This document shows positions 9,225 through 18,439 of a stretch of 64,000 nt of DNA, piece after piece. Location of the stretch: the NCBI RefSeq assembly GCF_001044395.1, contig NZ_JANU01000061.1:19785-83784 (forward strand), given 5' to 3'. The position numbers and the translations under genes are program-made. The notes under the pieces are model-generated. The model was not told the DNA's origin. It did not search any database and saw only the letters and a program-made list of their open reading frames with translations. Positions within the stretch are counted from its first letter, which is position 1. Each line of letters begins with the position of its first letter. The DNA comes from Caenimonas sp. SL110. GTDB taxonomy: Bacteria; Pseudomonadota; Gammaproteobacteria; Burkholderiales; Burkholderiaceae_C.

Positions 9225-10864
9225 TCAAGAAATTCATCGACAAACTGCTCGGCAAGACACCGGGTGGCAAGGCCGGCAGGCCGAACTTCGGCAAGCGGCA
9301 GGAGGTGGGTCCCCAGGAGCACGGTATCGACCCCTCGCTGGTCGACGATCGCGCGCTGAACGTGGTGCACACCCTGAAAGAAGCGGGCTTCGAGGCCTAC
9401 ATCGTCGGCGGCGCTGTGCGCGACCTGCTGGTGGGTCTGCGGCCCAAGGACTTCGACGTCGCCACCAGCGCGACACCCGAGCAGGTCAAGGGCCTGTTCC
9501 GGCGCGCTTTCATCATCGGCCGGCGCTTTCGCATCGTGCACGTGGTGTACGGGCGGGGGCGCGAGCATGAGGTGATCGAAGTTTCGACCTTCCGCGCCTA
9601 TATGGACAACGCCGCTGCCGAGCAGGTGGCCGGCAACGAAAAGACCAGCAAGAGCGAGCTGGCGGGCATGAAGCACGCCGTCGATTCCACCGGCCGCGTG
9701 CTGCGCGACAACGTCTGGGGTCCGCAGGAAGAAGACGCAACGCGCCGCGACTTCACCATCAACGCGATGTACTACGACCCGGAAACACAGACGGTCGTGG
9801 ACTATCACGATGGCATCAAGGACGCCAAGAAGCGCACGATCCGCATGATCGGCGATCCGCTCACGCGCTACCGCGAAGACCCGGTGCGCATCATTCGCGC
9901 CGTGCGATTTGCCGCCAAGCTCCGTCCGCTCGGCTTCACGCTCGACAAGAAGACGGCGCAGCCGCTGATCGAGTGCCAGACGCTGCTGGCCGACGTGCCG
10001 CAGAGCCGACTCTTCGACGAGATGCTCAAGCTGCTGCAGACGGGGCACTCGCTTGCCACCATCGAGCAGCTCAAGGAACTGGGCATGTCGCGCGGCATCT
10101 ATCCGTTGCTTGACCTGGTCGTGGAGCGTGCCGAGCAGCCGTTCGTCAAGGCGGCCCTGCAAGACACCGATCGCCGCGTGGGCGAGAGCAAGCCCGTTGC
10201 GCCGAGCTTCCTGCTGGCCTGCGTGCTGTGGGCCGACGTGCGCGACGGCTGGGCCGCGAGGCTTGCTGCCAGGCAGAACCCGTTTCCTGCGCTGCAGGAT
10301 GCAATCGACGATGTCTTCAATTCGAAGATCGGCGATGTGTCGGGGCGCGGCAAGTTGGGCGCCGACATGCGCGAGATCTGGATGATGCAGCCGCGTTTCG
10401 ACAAGCGCACCGGATCGACTCCTTTCAGCCTGGTCGAGCAACCGCGTTTTCGCGCCGCGTTCGACTTCATGCGCTTGCGCGCCGACACCGGCGAAGTCGA
10501 TGTGCTGCTGGCCGACTGGTGGCAGGAGTTCAGCCAGGCCAGCGATGCGGTACGCGAGGACCTGGTTGCGCAACTGCGCGACGAACAGCACAAGGGCCAG
10601 CGCCGGGTGCGTGTGGCGCGGCCGGTCGAACGGGCAGAAGGCGCTGAACCTGCAGCTCGTTCGAATCCGCCGGCGCGCGCGGCAGAGCGCGCCGAACCTG
10701 CTGAGCGCACCGATTACGGCCACGGCGGTCCCATCAGCGAGGGCGGCGAGGGTGCTGACGGCGGATCGGGCGATGCGCCCAAAAAGCGCAGGCGTCGTCG
10801 GCGCAAGCCCGGTGGCGGTGCTGCGACCGGCGGCGGCGACGACTCGACGGGTTCAGCCGGGTAA
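9221..10864 (+). CDS. pcnB: Poly(A) polymerase (polynucleotide adenylyltransferase I)
   Basis: 547 residues. PcnB adds 3' poly(A) tails to RNA and so speeds decay. Nucleotidyltransferase signatures are clear: IVGGAVRDLLVG, RPKDFDVATSATPEQ with the catalytic DxD, RRFRIVHV, and RRDFTINAMYYDP, with PVRIIRAVRFAAKL further on. The last 90 residues are Ala/Pro/Gly-rich and end in a very basic KKRRRRRRKP run, probably a disordered RNA-binding tail that exceeds E. coli PcnB. Its start is inside the HAD gene stop, and folK follows after 26 bases, a common beta-proteobacterial layout. The assignment is firm. Confidence 0.94.
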   Translation: MIKKFIDKLLGKTPGGKAGRPNFGKRQEVGPQEHGIDPSLVDDRALNVVHTLKEAGFEAYIVGGAVRDLLVGLRPKDFDVATSATPEQVKGLFRRAFIIGRRFRIVHVVYGRGREHEVIEVSTFRAYMDNAAAEQVAGNEKTSKSELAGMKHAVDSTGRVLRDNVWGPQEEDATRRDFTINAMYYDPETQTVVDYHDGIKDAKKRTIRMIGDPLTRYREDPVRIIRAVRFAAKLRPLGFTLDKKTAQPLIECQTLLADVPQSRLFDEMLKLLQTGHSLATIEQLKELGMSRGIYPLLDLVVERAEQPFVKAALQDTDRRVGESKPVAPSFLLACVLWADVRDGWAARLAARQNPFPALQDAIDDVFNSKIGDVSGRGKLGADMREIWMMQPRFDKRTGSTPFSLVEQPRFRAAFDFMRLRADTGEVDVLLADWWQEFSQASDAVREDLVAQLRDEQHKGQRRVRVARPVERAEGAEPAARSNPPARAAERAEPAERTDYGHGGPISEGGEGADGGSGDAPKKRRRRRRKPGGGAATGGGDDSTGSAG

Positions 10865-10890
10865 CCCATAGCCGCGAAGGACGACGGCCG

Positions 10891-11349
10891 ATGCGCGATC
10901 CGGTCATCGCCTATGTGGCGCTCGGCGCCAATCTCGGCGATGCCGCGCGAGCGGTTCGCCAGGCGTTCGCGCAGCTCGCGCAGATACCTCTGACGACCCT
11001 GGTGGCACAGTCGCCCCTGCACCAGACTGCACCGGTGGATTCGAGCGGACCGGACTACATCAACGCAGTGGCCGCGATCTCGACGCGACTGACCGCACCC
11101 GACTTGCTCGTTCAATTGCAGCGCATTGAAAACGAAGCCGGCCGTGAGCGCCCGTATCGCAATGCGCCGCGCACGCTGGACCTCGATCTGCTGCTGTATG
11201 GCGGTGGGCGTATCGACAGCCCGCAGCTCACGGTTCCGCATCCACGCATGTTCGAACGCGCCTTCGTGATGGTGCCGTTGGCGCAGGTTGCTCCTTCTGA
11301 TGTGATTGCGGGCATGGCCCCATTACCTGCGACGTCATTGCCCCGATGA
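10891..11349 (+). CDS. folK: 2-amino-4-hydroxy-6-hydroxymethyldihydropteridine diphosphokinase
   Basis: 152 residues. FolK transfers diphosphate from ATP to hydroxymethyldihydropterin in folate synthesis. The start YVALGANLGD is the signature N-terminal motif, and NAVAAISTRLTAPDLL, then RPYRNAPRTLDLDLLLYG with the metal-binding aspartates, and PHPRMFERAFVMVPLAQV are all typical. Length is within the normal 150-170 range. It follows pcnB by 26 bases and likely shares its transcript. Firm call. Confidence 0.95.
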   Translation: MRDPVIAYVALGANLGDAARAVRQAFAQLAQIPLTTLVAQSPLHQTAPVDSSGPDYINAVAAISTRLTAPDLLVQLQRIENEAGRERPYRNAPRTLDLDLLLYGGGRIDSPQLTVPHPRMFERAFVMVPLAQVAPSDVIAGMAPLPATSLPR

Positions 11350-11401
11350 CCTGCTGCCCGCACGATCAGGGCAGCAGAAGTTCATTGACTACCGGAGGTA
11401 A

Positions 11402-11647
<246 letters not shown>

Positions 11648-11657
11648 CCAATCCCGA

Positions 11658-12140
11658 TCAGAACTGCTCCACCAGCCCCGACTGCAGCGCGTTCTCGGGG
11701 TTGGAGCCCGCCTCGCGAATTCGCTGCAACGAGTCCTGCGTGTCGACCCCCAGGGCCTTCAATATGCACGCCGCCGTGCTGCCGGTGCGCCCGATGCCCG
11801 CTGCGCAGTGGAGCATCACCGAGTCACCCCGGCGCAGGGCCTGCGCGATCTGCTGCACTTCGCGCCTGAACAGCGGCACATCTTCGGGCAGCCCGAAATT
11901 TCGCATCGGCAGGTTGAGCCAGCGAAACGGCAACTCGCCCTGGCCGACGGCCTGCGCATACGCGGGTGCCAGCTGCGCCATCTCGTTGCGCGGCGTCAGG
12001 CACACGACCAGCGACAGGCGATGCCCTTGCGCCTCGTTCTGGAAAGCGGGCCAGGCCTGGAACCGGCCCGGCATCGCGCCCAGCCACAGCTTGCCCGGCA
12101 CTTCCGGTGGAAGGACAACGCTGCGCAGGGCCGCGGTCAT
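11658..12140 (-). CDS. Cys-based protein phosphatase (dual-specificity/tyrosine type)
   Basis: 160 residues with the P-loop HCAAGIGRTGS; the nucleophile is C112 and the Arg of the loop is R118 (CX5R). The VCLTPRNEM segment near residue 50 and the conserved Asp upstream fit the dual-specificity-like fold. Bacterial members dephosphorylate Tyr/Ser/Thr proteins or small molecules. The gene is the last of a minus-strand set in which its ATG overlaps the stop of the triheme cytochrome gene, so it is probably translated from the same message. What it acts on is not evident; a redox link is only inferred from the operon. Confidence 0.82.
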   Translation of the reverse strand: MTAALRSVVLPPEVPGKLWLGAMPGRFQAWPAFQNEAQGHRLSLVVCLTPRNEMAQLAPAYAQAVGQGELPFRWLNLPMRNFGLPEDVPLFRREVQQIAQALRRGDSVMLHCAAGIGRTGSTAACILKALGVDTQDSLQRIREAGSNPENALQSGLVEQF

Positions 12141-13411
12141 GGCCCCACCGTGCTGCGCTGCTGCGTCACCGAGAGCTCACTCACCGCGCCCGACGCGTTG
12201 CCCCACGATGTGCGGATGTGACTCAGCACTGCGGCGATGTCGGCGTCGCTCAGGGCCGTGGCAAAAGGCGGCATGCCGTACGGCCGCGGGTTGCCCTCGG
12301 TCGCAGGCGCAAAGCCGCCGCCCAGCACCACCTGCACGAGATTGGCCGTCACCTTCATCGTCACGGCCCGGTTGCCCGCGAGCGGCGGATAGGCGCCTGG
12401 GATGCCCTCGCCGCGCGCACCGTGGCATTGCACGCAGTTGTCTTCGTAGAGCTTTGCGCCGCGCGCGGCGACCGTGGCTGTGATCGGCGGTCCGGGGGAA
12501 TCGTCAGCGCGTGCAGCCTGCGGCAATGACTTGAGGTACATCGCCATCGCGCGCAGGTCCTCTGCCTCCAGGTGCTGCGTGCTCTTCATCACGACTTCGG
12601 CCATCGGGCCCACAACAGTGCCCCGATCCGACACGCCGGTCTGCAGCAACTTCGCGATCTGCATCGGCTCCCAGTCGGCCACGCCGGCTTCCGCGGGCGA
12701 TGTGAGGGAAGGCGCGTACCAGTTCTGCATCGGGATCAGGCCACCCGACAGGCTGGCCTTTTCGTCGCTCGCGCCCAGCGCATTGCGAGACGAGTGGCAT
12801 GCGCTGCAGTGGCCCAGGCCCCGGACCAGGTATGCGCCGCGATTCCACTGCGCCGTCTGCGTGGTGTCGTCCCGATGGACGGCCGGTGAGAAGTACATCG
12901 CGCGCCACAGGGCAAGCGCGGGTTGTGTGCTGTAGGGCCAGCGCAGGCGATGTTCCTTGTTCGCGCGCGAGACGGCCGGCACTGTTTGCAAGTACGCGTA
13001 GATCGCATCGGAATCCGCGCGCGTGACCGCCGTGTAGTTCGGATAAGGGAAGGCCGGGTAAAGAAGACGCCCATCCTTGCTCCTGCCGTTGTGCATGGCG
13101 CGCCAGAACTCGCCCGCGTTCCAGCTGCCGATGCCTGTCGCCTTGTCAGACGTGATGTTGCTTGCGAACACCGAGCCGAAGGGCGTTTCGATGGCCGCGC
13201 CGCCGGCAAACGGCGCACCGCCCCGTTCGGTATGGCACGCCATGCAGTTGCCGGCCTTGACCAGGTAGGCGCCTCGCGCAACCGTCTCTCCAGTGGGTGG
13301 CACGAGAGGGGGCACGTCGTGAATGGAATCCTCGCCGCGCAGGTTCAGCCAGAGCACAAGCGCTGCAATCGCCAGCAGCGCAGCGACGATGGTGGCCAGC
13401 AGCTTCCTCAT
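12137..13411 (-). CDS. Triheme c-type cytochrome, membrane-anchored
   Basis: 424 residues from ATG 13411. Three CXXCH haem c sites lie at 56-60 (CMACH), 202-206 (CSACH) and 326-330 (CVQCH). An N-terminal hydrophobic segment at about 3-23 serves as signal or anchor. The layout, one haem in each of three repeating domains, is that of the cytochrome subunit of periplasmic alcohol/gluconate dehydrogenases and related cytochromes. No dehydrogenase gene is adjacent. The frame remains open upstream to 13579, but that part is Arg-rich and unrelated, and the start chosen overlaps the c4 stop by four bases. It is the middle gene of the operon. Confidence 0.88.
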   Translation of the reverse strand: MRKLLATIVAALLAIAALVLWLNLRGEDSIHDVPPLVPPTGETVARGAYLVKAGNCMACHTERGGAPFAGGAAIETPFGSVFASNITSDKATGIGSWNAGEFWRAMHNGRSKDGRLLYPAFPYPNYTAVTRADSDAIYAYLQTVPAVSRANKEHRLRWPYSTQPALALWRAMYFSPAVHRDDTTQTAQWNRGAYLVRGLGHCSACHSSRNALGASDEKASLSGGLIPMQNWYAPSLTSPAEAGVADWEPMQIAKLLQTGVSDRGTVVGPMAEVVMKSTQHLEAEDLRAMAMYLKSLPQAARADDSPGPPITATVAARGAKLYEDNCVQCHGARGEGIPGAYPPLAGNRAVTMKVTANLVQVVLGGGFAPATEGNPRPYGMPPFATALSDADIAAVLSHIRTSWGNASGAVSELSVTQQRSTVGP

Positions 13412-14118
13412 GGCTTCTGGCTCCCCGCGGAGAGCAGCGCGCTGCCGCACTGGATGGAAGATGGTCTGGGCAATGCAGCGACCGGTTTGGGATCGGCGGG
13501 CAAGGGCTGCGCGGCCAGCCAGCTCGCAACAGCATTGACGTCTTCGGGCCGCAGCTGGCGGGCGATCTCGCCCATGCAATCGGGTGCGTGCGCGCGGCGC
13601 TGGCCGGTCTTCCAGGCGCCGAGCTGCGCGCTGAGGTAGTCACGGGGCAGGCCGAGCAGGCCGGGCGTGTTCGGCGAAACGCCGGTGAGTGCTTCGCCGT
13701 GACATTGCACGCAGGCGGGAAGTCTGGCCCCCGCATCGCCCTGCATGGCAATAGCCTGGCCGCGTTGCAGAACTGCTTGCGGTGCGTCGGATGTCGCAGG
13801 CGGTGAATAGGGCAGGTCGAGCGCGCTGAAGTACTGCGATATTTCCAGGATGTACTTGTCGGACAGCGGATCGAGCAGTCGCGCCATCAGGCCGTAGTGG
13901 CGGCGGCCGTCGCGAAAGTTGAGCAGCTGGTTGTAGAGGTAACCAGCGGGTTTGCCTGCAATGCGCGGGTAGAACCCATCGGGCGCAGCTCGCCCGTCCT
14001 TGCCGTGGCACGCCGTGCAGGCCATCGTGCGCTGGGCGATGGAATCCTCGAACACGGGTGGCGCGCCGGCTGCAACAAGCGGCGCTGCCAGGGCAATGGC
14101 GGCAATCAATGTCTTCAC
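13408..14118 (-). CDS. Diheme cytochrome c4-like protein
   Basis: 236 residues with a cleavable signal peptide (about 1-18, ending AAG). Two CXXCH sites, C34-H38 (CTACH) and C136-H140 (CVQCH), give one haem per half, the c4 pattern, and both are followed by the usual glycine-rich stretch. It is the first gene of a minus-strand operon followed by the triheme cytochrome and the Cys-phosphatase. In other bacteria c4 carries electrons to terminal oxidases. The electron donor here is unknown. Family call is firm. Confidence 0.9.
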   Translation of the reverse strand: MKTLIAAIALAAPLVAAGAPPVFEDSIAQRTMACTACHGKDGRAAPDGFYPRIAGKPAGYLYNQLLNFRDGRRHYGLMARLLDPLSDKYILEISQYFSALDLPYSPPATSDAPQAVLQRGQAIAMQGDAGARLPACVQCHGEALTGVSPNTPGLLGLPRDYLSAQLGAWKTGQRRAHAPDCMGEIARQLRPEDVNAVASWLAAQPLPADPKPVAALPRPSSIQCGSALLSAGSQKP

Positions 14119-14140
14119 GATGTAGCCGACTATGCCACCA

Positions 14141-14148
14141 GTCCTACA
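14141..14148 (+). promoter_or_regulatory. GTCCTACA promoter-like motif (copy 1)
   Basis: GTCCTACA lies 50 bases ahead of the ATG of the 59-residue ORF, and a TAACCT follows 21 bases after it. It is one of seven copies in the window, see the finding on this motif. Confidence 0.5.
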
Positions 14149-14198
14149 GGGCGGCGCTCGCTGTGCGGATAACCTGATCAGCTAGCAAGGAGTCACGC

Positions 14199-14378
14199 AT
14201 GAGCAAATTACCCGATCCGAAATCCACAGAGCCTGCCGTGCCCGATTCAGGGCGGCCGGCGGGCGAGGACCCGGGCACCAACCGGATCGAGCACGAGCCC
14301 AATCCCAAGGCGGACCCGATCGAGGGTGTGGACCACAAGTACATCCGGCGAAGCCCCTACACGGCGGGTAACGATTAA
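14199..14378 (+). CDS. Small hypothetical protein, acidic/proline-rich (59 aa)
   Basis: 59 residues starting MSKLPDPKSTEPAVPDSG and rich in Pro, Asp, Glu and Gly with no hydrophobic segment, so it is probably cytoplasmic and disordered. A short AAGGAG SD sits 7-8 bases upstream. A GTCCTACA motif is 50 bases upstream, the same arrangement as in front of other small genes here. I do not recognise the family. Start and stop are clear; the existence of the gene rests on the SD and motif. Confidence 0.6.
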   Translation: MSKLPDPKSTEPAVPDSGRPAGEDPGTNRIEHEPNPKADPIEGVDHKYIRRSPYTAGND

Positions 14379-14453
14379 GGCGATTCGTGCCGCGCAGGCC
14401 GTCGGGACGGCGCGCGGCATGATAATCATCGCCTTCATTTCACTGCATCTCTC

Positions 14454-14966
14454 ATGACAAGTTACAAGGTCCGCACTGCGGACGACAAGGACGCCGAAAC
14501 CATCGCAGCCGTGCACGCGAGTTCATCGCATGCTGCATACGAGGCTGTCGCCCCCGACGCGCAGAGTCTGCCGATGCCCAAGCGCATCGCATTCTGGCGC
14601 GATGCAATCGAATACGGAGAGCCGCTTGTGCATGTCGTCATGGACGACGCGCGCCTGGTCGGCTTCGTCGGCTATGACCGCTCGCGCGACCCCAAATCCA
14701 AGCCCACCACCGGCGAGATATGGGCGCTTTATGTCGAGCCGGATGCGTGGGGCACGGGCGCCGGCCTGGCCCTGTGGGACGCCGCGCGCGAAGGCCTGAT
14801 GGAAGAAGGCTGCATCGAAGTGACGATGTGGATTCCGCTGCGCAATGAACGTGCGCTGCGATTTGCAGAACTCGCCGGCTTCAAGCGCGAACTCAACACC
14901 GCCCGTACGGCGGTGCTGGGCGGCGTGAAGCTCGAAGAAATCCGCCTCAAGCGGCCGCTGAACTAG
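14454..14966 (+). CDS. GNAT family N-acetyltransferase
   Basis: 170 residues of a single GNAT domain (about 4-165). YKVRTADDKDAETIAAVHAS is the N-terminal strand/helix, GEIWALYVEPDAWGTGAGLALWDAA contains the acetyl-CoA-binding Q/RxxGxG/A-like P-loop (WGTGAG), and LRFAELAGFKRE is the last conserved helix. The acceptor is unknown. It is separated from the 59-residue gene by 75 bases and from the DUF808 gene by 22. Confidence 0.88.
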   Translation: MTSYKVRTADDKDAETIAAVHASSSHAAYEAVAPDAQSLPMPKRIAFWRDAIEYGEPLVHVVMDDARLVGFVGYDRSRDPKSKPTTGEIWALYVEPDAWGTGAGLALWDAAREGLMEEGCIEVTMWIPLRNERALRFAELAGFKRELNTARTAVLGGVKLEEIRLKRPLN

Positions 14967-14988
14967 ACCTGTAAGGACGCAACTGCCC

Positions 14989-15906
14989 ATGGCCTCCAGC
15001 CTGCTCGCGCTACTCGACGACATCACCACCATCCTGGACGACGTCGCCGTCCTGTCGAAGGTGGCGGCCAAGAAGACCGCGGGTGTCCTGGGCGATGACC
15101 TCGCCCTGAACGCGCAGCAGGTCGCGGGGGTCACGGCCGACCGCGAACTGCCTGTGGTGTGGGCCGTGGCCAAGGGCTCGTTCATCAACAAGGCGATCCT
15201 GGTTCCGGCAGCCATTGCGATCAGCGCTTTCGCGCCGTGGGCGGTCACGCCCCTGCTGATGATCGGTGGCGCCTTTCTTTGCTACGAGGGCTTCGAGAAG
15301 ATCGCGCACCGCATCATGCACAGCAAGGCCGAAGACGATGCGCATCACGAAGAGCTGACCAAGGCGCTGTCCGACCCCTCGGTCGATCTCGCGCAGGTCG
15401 AAAAGGACAAGATCAAGGGTGCGATCCGCACTGACTTCATTTTGTCGGCCGAGATCATCGCCATCACGCTGGGCACCGTCGCGCAAAGCGAGTTCTCGGT
15501 GCGGGTCGGCGTGCTGGTGGGCATCGCGCTCATCATGACCATTGGCGTTTATGGACTGGTGGCTGCGATCGTCAAGCTCGATGACTTCGGTCTTGCCCTG
15601 ACGCGTCGGGCCGGCAGCGGCGCACAGGCCATCGGCCGCGCCATCGTGAAGGCCGCGCCCTGGCTCATGAAGTTCCTGTCGATCGCAGGTACGGCAGCCA
15701 TGTTCCTGGTGGGAGGCGGCATCCTCGTGCACGGCGTTCCTGCGGTGGCGCACACCATCGAGGCCTGGGCGCAGGGCCTGCCGTCTATCAGCTGGCTTGT
15801 TGAAAACCTGCTCAACGCCGTGATCGGCGTCATTGCCGGAGCGATCGTGCTGGGCGTTGTCACCGTGGTCCAGAAGACGATGCGTCGTGACAAAGCACTG
15901 GCGTGA
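14989..15906 (+). CDS. DUF808 family inner-membrane protein (YedI-like)
   Basis: 305 residues. The N-terminus MASSLLALLDDITTILDDVA and KTAGVLGDDLALNAQQVAG match DUF808. Hydrophobic segments lie at about 66-95, 155-178, 181-205, 220-250 and 270-293. The role is not established in any organism I know. It overlaps the methyltransferase start (GTGA), so the two are translationally coupled. Confidence 0.88.
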   Translation: MASSLLALLDDITTILDDVAVLSKVAAKKTAGVLGDDLALNAQQVAGVTADRELPVVWAVAKGSFINKAILVPAAIAISAFAPWAVTPLLMIGGAFLCYEGFEKIAHRIMHSKAEDDAHHEELTKALSDPSVDLAQVEKDKIKGAIRTDFILSAEIIAITLGTVAQSEFSVRVGVLVGIALIMTIGVYGLVAAIVKLDDFGLALTRRAGSGAQAIGRAIVKAAPWLMKFLSIAGTAAMFLVGGGILVHGVPAVAHTIEAWAQGLPSISWLVENLLNAVIGVIAGAIVLGVVTVVQKTMRRDKALA

Positions 15907-17057
15907 GCGATTCGCCCACCGTCCAGTGGAAGGACTCGCGCGGCGCGTTGCAGACCGCGCGCTGGCGGTCCGAAGGCGGCTTGCCGCCGCCCAAACGCAT
16001 CGCACTGGCTGACGACACGCTCAAGGCAGATGCTGCGGTGCGGCTGGCCAGCGAAGGCACCCAGCTGCTGTGGCAAGGCGATTTCCAGAATGCGCGCAAC
16101 CTCGTGCAGGCGATGAGCCGGCGCGCGGACAGGAAGCCGCGCAACAAGGCCGCTCCCGCGTCGATGCGCGATGCGTTCAACGTGCATCGACAGGCCCAGG
16201 GTCATCGCTCCCGCCTGCTGGCCAGCGTGCTGGTTCCCCTGTCCGCCGATTATTCGATCCCGCTGAATCGGGCGCCCGATCTGCGTCAGGCGTGCAGGGA
16301 GGCCTGGGGTCCATCCGACGGCCAGCCCTGTGTAACTTCGCTGCGAGAACTGCTCGGCCTGGTGGGCGCTCACGAATGGCGAAAGCGCGGGGTGGAGGTG
16401 CCCTCGCTGGGCGAGCCACCCCTCAATCGGATCCATGCGCACTACGGCGTTTTTTCGCCGGTGCGCGGCGAATACCTCGACCTGGTTGCACAGGCGCCGC
16501 TGCCGTCTCTCGAACTGGCGTTCGACATCGGCACGGGTACGGGGGTGCTGGCGGCGATTCTGGCTAGGCGTGGAGTCAAGCGCGTGGTCGCGACCGAACT
16601 CGCGCCGCGTGCACTGGCCTGCGCGCGCGAGAACGTGAAGCGGCTGGGCCTGACAAACACCGTGGAGGTGGTCGAGGCGGATCTTTTTCCCGACGGCCAT
16701 GCGCCCCTGGTCGTGTGCAATCCGCCGTGGTTGCCGGCAAGGCCCACCTCACCGCTGGAGCATGCGGTGTATGACGAAGACAGCCGCATGCTGCGCGGGT
16801 TCATCGATGGCCTGGCGGCGCACCTGTCCCCCGGCGGCGAGGGCTGGCTGGTGATGTCGGATCTGGCGGAACTCCTGGGCCTGCGCGCGCCCGGCGAGCT
16901 GGCCTCGTGGATTGCGGGCGCTGGCCTGGTCGTGGTCGGCAGGCTCGATGCGCGTGCGCTGCATCCGAAGGCGGCGGACGCGGCGGACCCGCTTCATGCG
17001 GCGCGCAGCCGTGAAGTCACGACGCTCTGGCGGCTCGCCGCTGCCAGCGCAAAGTAG
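15903..17057 (+). CDS. Class I SAM-dependent methyltransferase (NPPW-type)
   Basis: 384 residues from a GTG start. The catalytic domain has the SAM motif FDIGTGTGVLAAILARRG near residue 205 and the NPPW catalytic tetrapeptide (VVCNPPWLP) near 280, typical of N-methyltransferases acting on amide or exocyclic amino groups (HemK/RsmC-like). The N-terminal 190 residues form an extra domain rich in Arg and Ala. The start overlaps the DUF808 stop. The target, nucleic acid or protein, is not known. Confidence 0.85.
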   Translation: MSDSPTVQWKDSRGALQTARWRSEGGLPPPKRIALADDTLKADAAVRLASEGTQLLWQGDFQNARNLVQAMSRRADRKPRNKAAPASMRDAFNVHRQAQGHRSRLLASVLVPLSADYSIPLNRAPDLRQACREAWGPSDGQPCVTSLRELLGLVGAHEWRKRGVEVPSLGEPPLNRIHAHYGVFSPVRGEYLDLVAQAPLPSLELAFDIGTGTGVLAAILARRGVKRVVATELAPRALACARENVKRLGLTNTVEVVEADLFPDGHAPLVVCNPPWLPARPTSPLEHAVYDEDSRMLRGFIDGLAAHLSPGGEGWLVMSDLAELLGLRAPGELASWIAGAGLVVVGRLDARALHPKAADAADPLHAARSREVTTLWRLAAASAK

Positions 17058-17159
17058 TAGGCACCTTCCTACGCGTTATCGGGCGGTCCGCCGAACGCGC
17101 TGCCGAACTGGTCCGCAGAAGATGGCTCCTGTGCCGATTGAGCACTTCTGGAGGGTTCC

Positions 17160-17333
17160 ATGACCAATTCTGAGCCGACGACCGCCGCCATCACGATGTC
17201 CAACATGGACGTCGCCTACCTGCCCACGTTCAGCGTCGACGATGACGACTGCGCGATCGGCTGGGAATGCGCCAATCCTGCCTTGCAGATCGAACGCTGG
17301 GGCCAGGACGAAGCGGCTGGCGCGCGGCAATAA
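17160..17333 (+). CDS. Small hypothetical protein (57 aa), acidic
   Basis: 57 residues starting MTNSEPTTAAITMSNMDVAY, with a DDDDC run and two Trp. A GGAGG Shine-Dalgarno lies 6 bases before the ATG, and the stop is 6 bases before the start of the YkuD gene, which suggests coupling. No hydrophobic segment. No family recognised. Confidence 0.6.
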   Translation: MTNSEPTTAAITMSNMDVAYLPTFSVDDDDCAIGWECANPALQIERWGQDEAAGARQ

Positions 17334-17339
17334 GGCCCG

Positions 17340-18263
17340 ATGAAGGACAAGCCCGTGGCAAGCGACAAGCAGATTCCGACGCCGGTCCCGGCAAGAAAGC
17401 CGCGTTCCGAATTCCTGGATTCGCTGTGGAAGGGCGCGTTGCTCGGCGGTCTGGTGCTGGTCATTGCACTGCCCTGGCTGAGGCCGCGGCCGCCTGCGAA
17501 CGCGGTGCCCGCCACGCCCACAGTCGCCGTTGCACCAGCACCGGCGCTTGCCCCGGCAGTGGCGCCGCTAGTTCAGGGCCAAGTTCAGCCGGCAGACCCG
17601 GCACCGCCGGCTGCATCCGACTCCGCAGTTGCTGCTGCACCCGAGCCGCAAGCCCCACCCGTTGACAGTGCCAAGGTCATTGCAGCCGATTTCGGCTCGC
17701 ACCAGCCTTCCAGCGACACCCGCCGCATGGCGAACTGGATCGTGCAGGCGTCCGATAACAAGCAGCACTCTTTTGTCATCGTGGACAAAAAGGATGCACG
17801 GGTTTACGTGTTCGACGGCAAGGGCCGCCTGAAGAACAATACGCCTGCCCTGATGGGTTCGGCGCATGGTGACGACTCGGCCCCCGGAATCGGCGACAAG
17901 CCGCTCTCGCAGGTCAAGCCTGAAGAAAAGACCACGCCGGCGGGGCGCTATGTAGCCGAGCTGGGGGTCAACACCAACGGCGAAGACATCGTCTGGGTCG
18001 ACTACAACGCGGCAGTGTCCATGCACCGGGTCCGCGCCAACAACAAGGCAGAGCGCCGCATGGAGCGTCTAGCCTCGCCGACCTCCCAGGACAACCGCAT
18101 TTCGTTCGGCTGCATCAACCTGCCCAAGCCGTTCTACGAAAAGGTCTTGCAGCCGACTGTGAAGGCGGGGCAAACCATCGTTTATGTGCTGCCGGAGACG
18201 CGTCCGCTGGAGAAAACGTTCGCATCCTTCCGCGACACATCTACAGCCGTTGCGCAGCGCTGA
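17340..18263 (+). CDS. L,D-transpeptidase (YkuD) family protein, membrane-anchored
   Basis: 307 residues. An uncleaved-looking hydrophobic segment at about 32-46 anchors it, then a Pro/Ala-rich linker to about 115, then the YkuD domain. The catalytic pattern is seen in MHRV and ISFGCINLP, with nucleophile C258. YkuD enzymes form or hydrolyse 3-3 cross-links in peptidoglycan or attach proteins to it. The active domain would be periplasmic. Start ATG 17340 follows the small gene by 6 bases. Confident for family; the exact cross-link is not known. Confidence 0.88.
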   Translation: MKDKPVASDKQIPTPVPARKPRSEFLDSLWKGALLGGLVLVIALPWLRPRPPANAVPATPTVAVAPAPALAPAVAPLVQGQVQPADPAPPAASDSAVAAAPEPQAPPVDSAKVIAADFGSHQPSSDTRRMANWIVQASDNKQHSFVIVDKKDARVYVFDGKGRLKNNTPALMGSAHGDDSAPGIGDKPLSQVKPEEKTTPAGRYVAELGVNTNGEDIVWVDYNAAVSMHRVRANNKAERRMERLASPTSQDNRISFGCINLPKPFYEKVLQPTVKAGQTIVYVLPETRPLEKTFASFRDTSTAVAQR

Positions 18264-18439
18264 GGCGCCGACCGATTCTTTCGAGGGGATGGCTCAGGCC
18301 TCAACCGATCCTGCTCGACTGACAGTGTCCGACAGACGCCGGGGAAGCGGGCCGACGCAGGGGTCCTGGTGCCCTGATTAATTTGGGTGAGTGGTGGCTT
18401 CCCGCCATTTCTTCAACTCACGCCAAGGACTTTTTCAAT

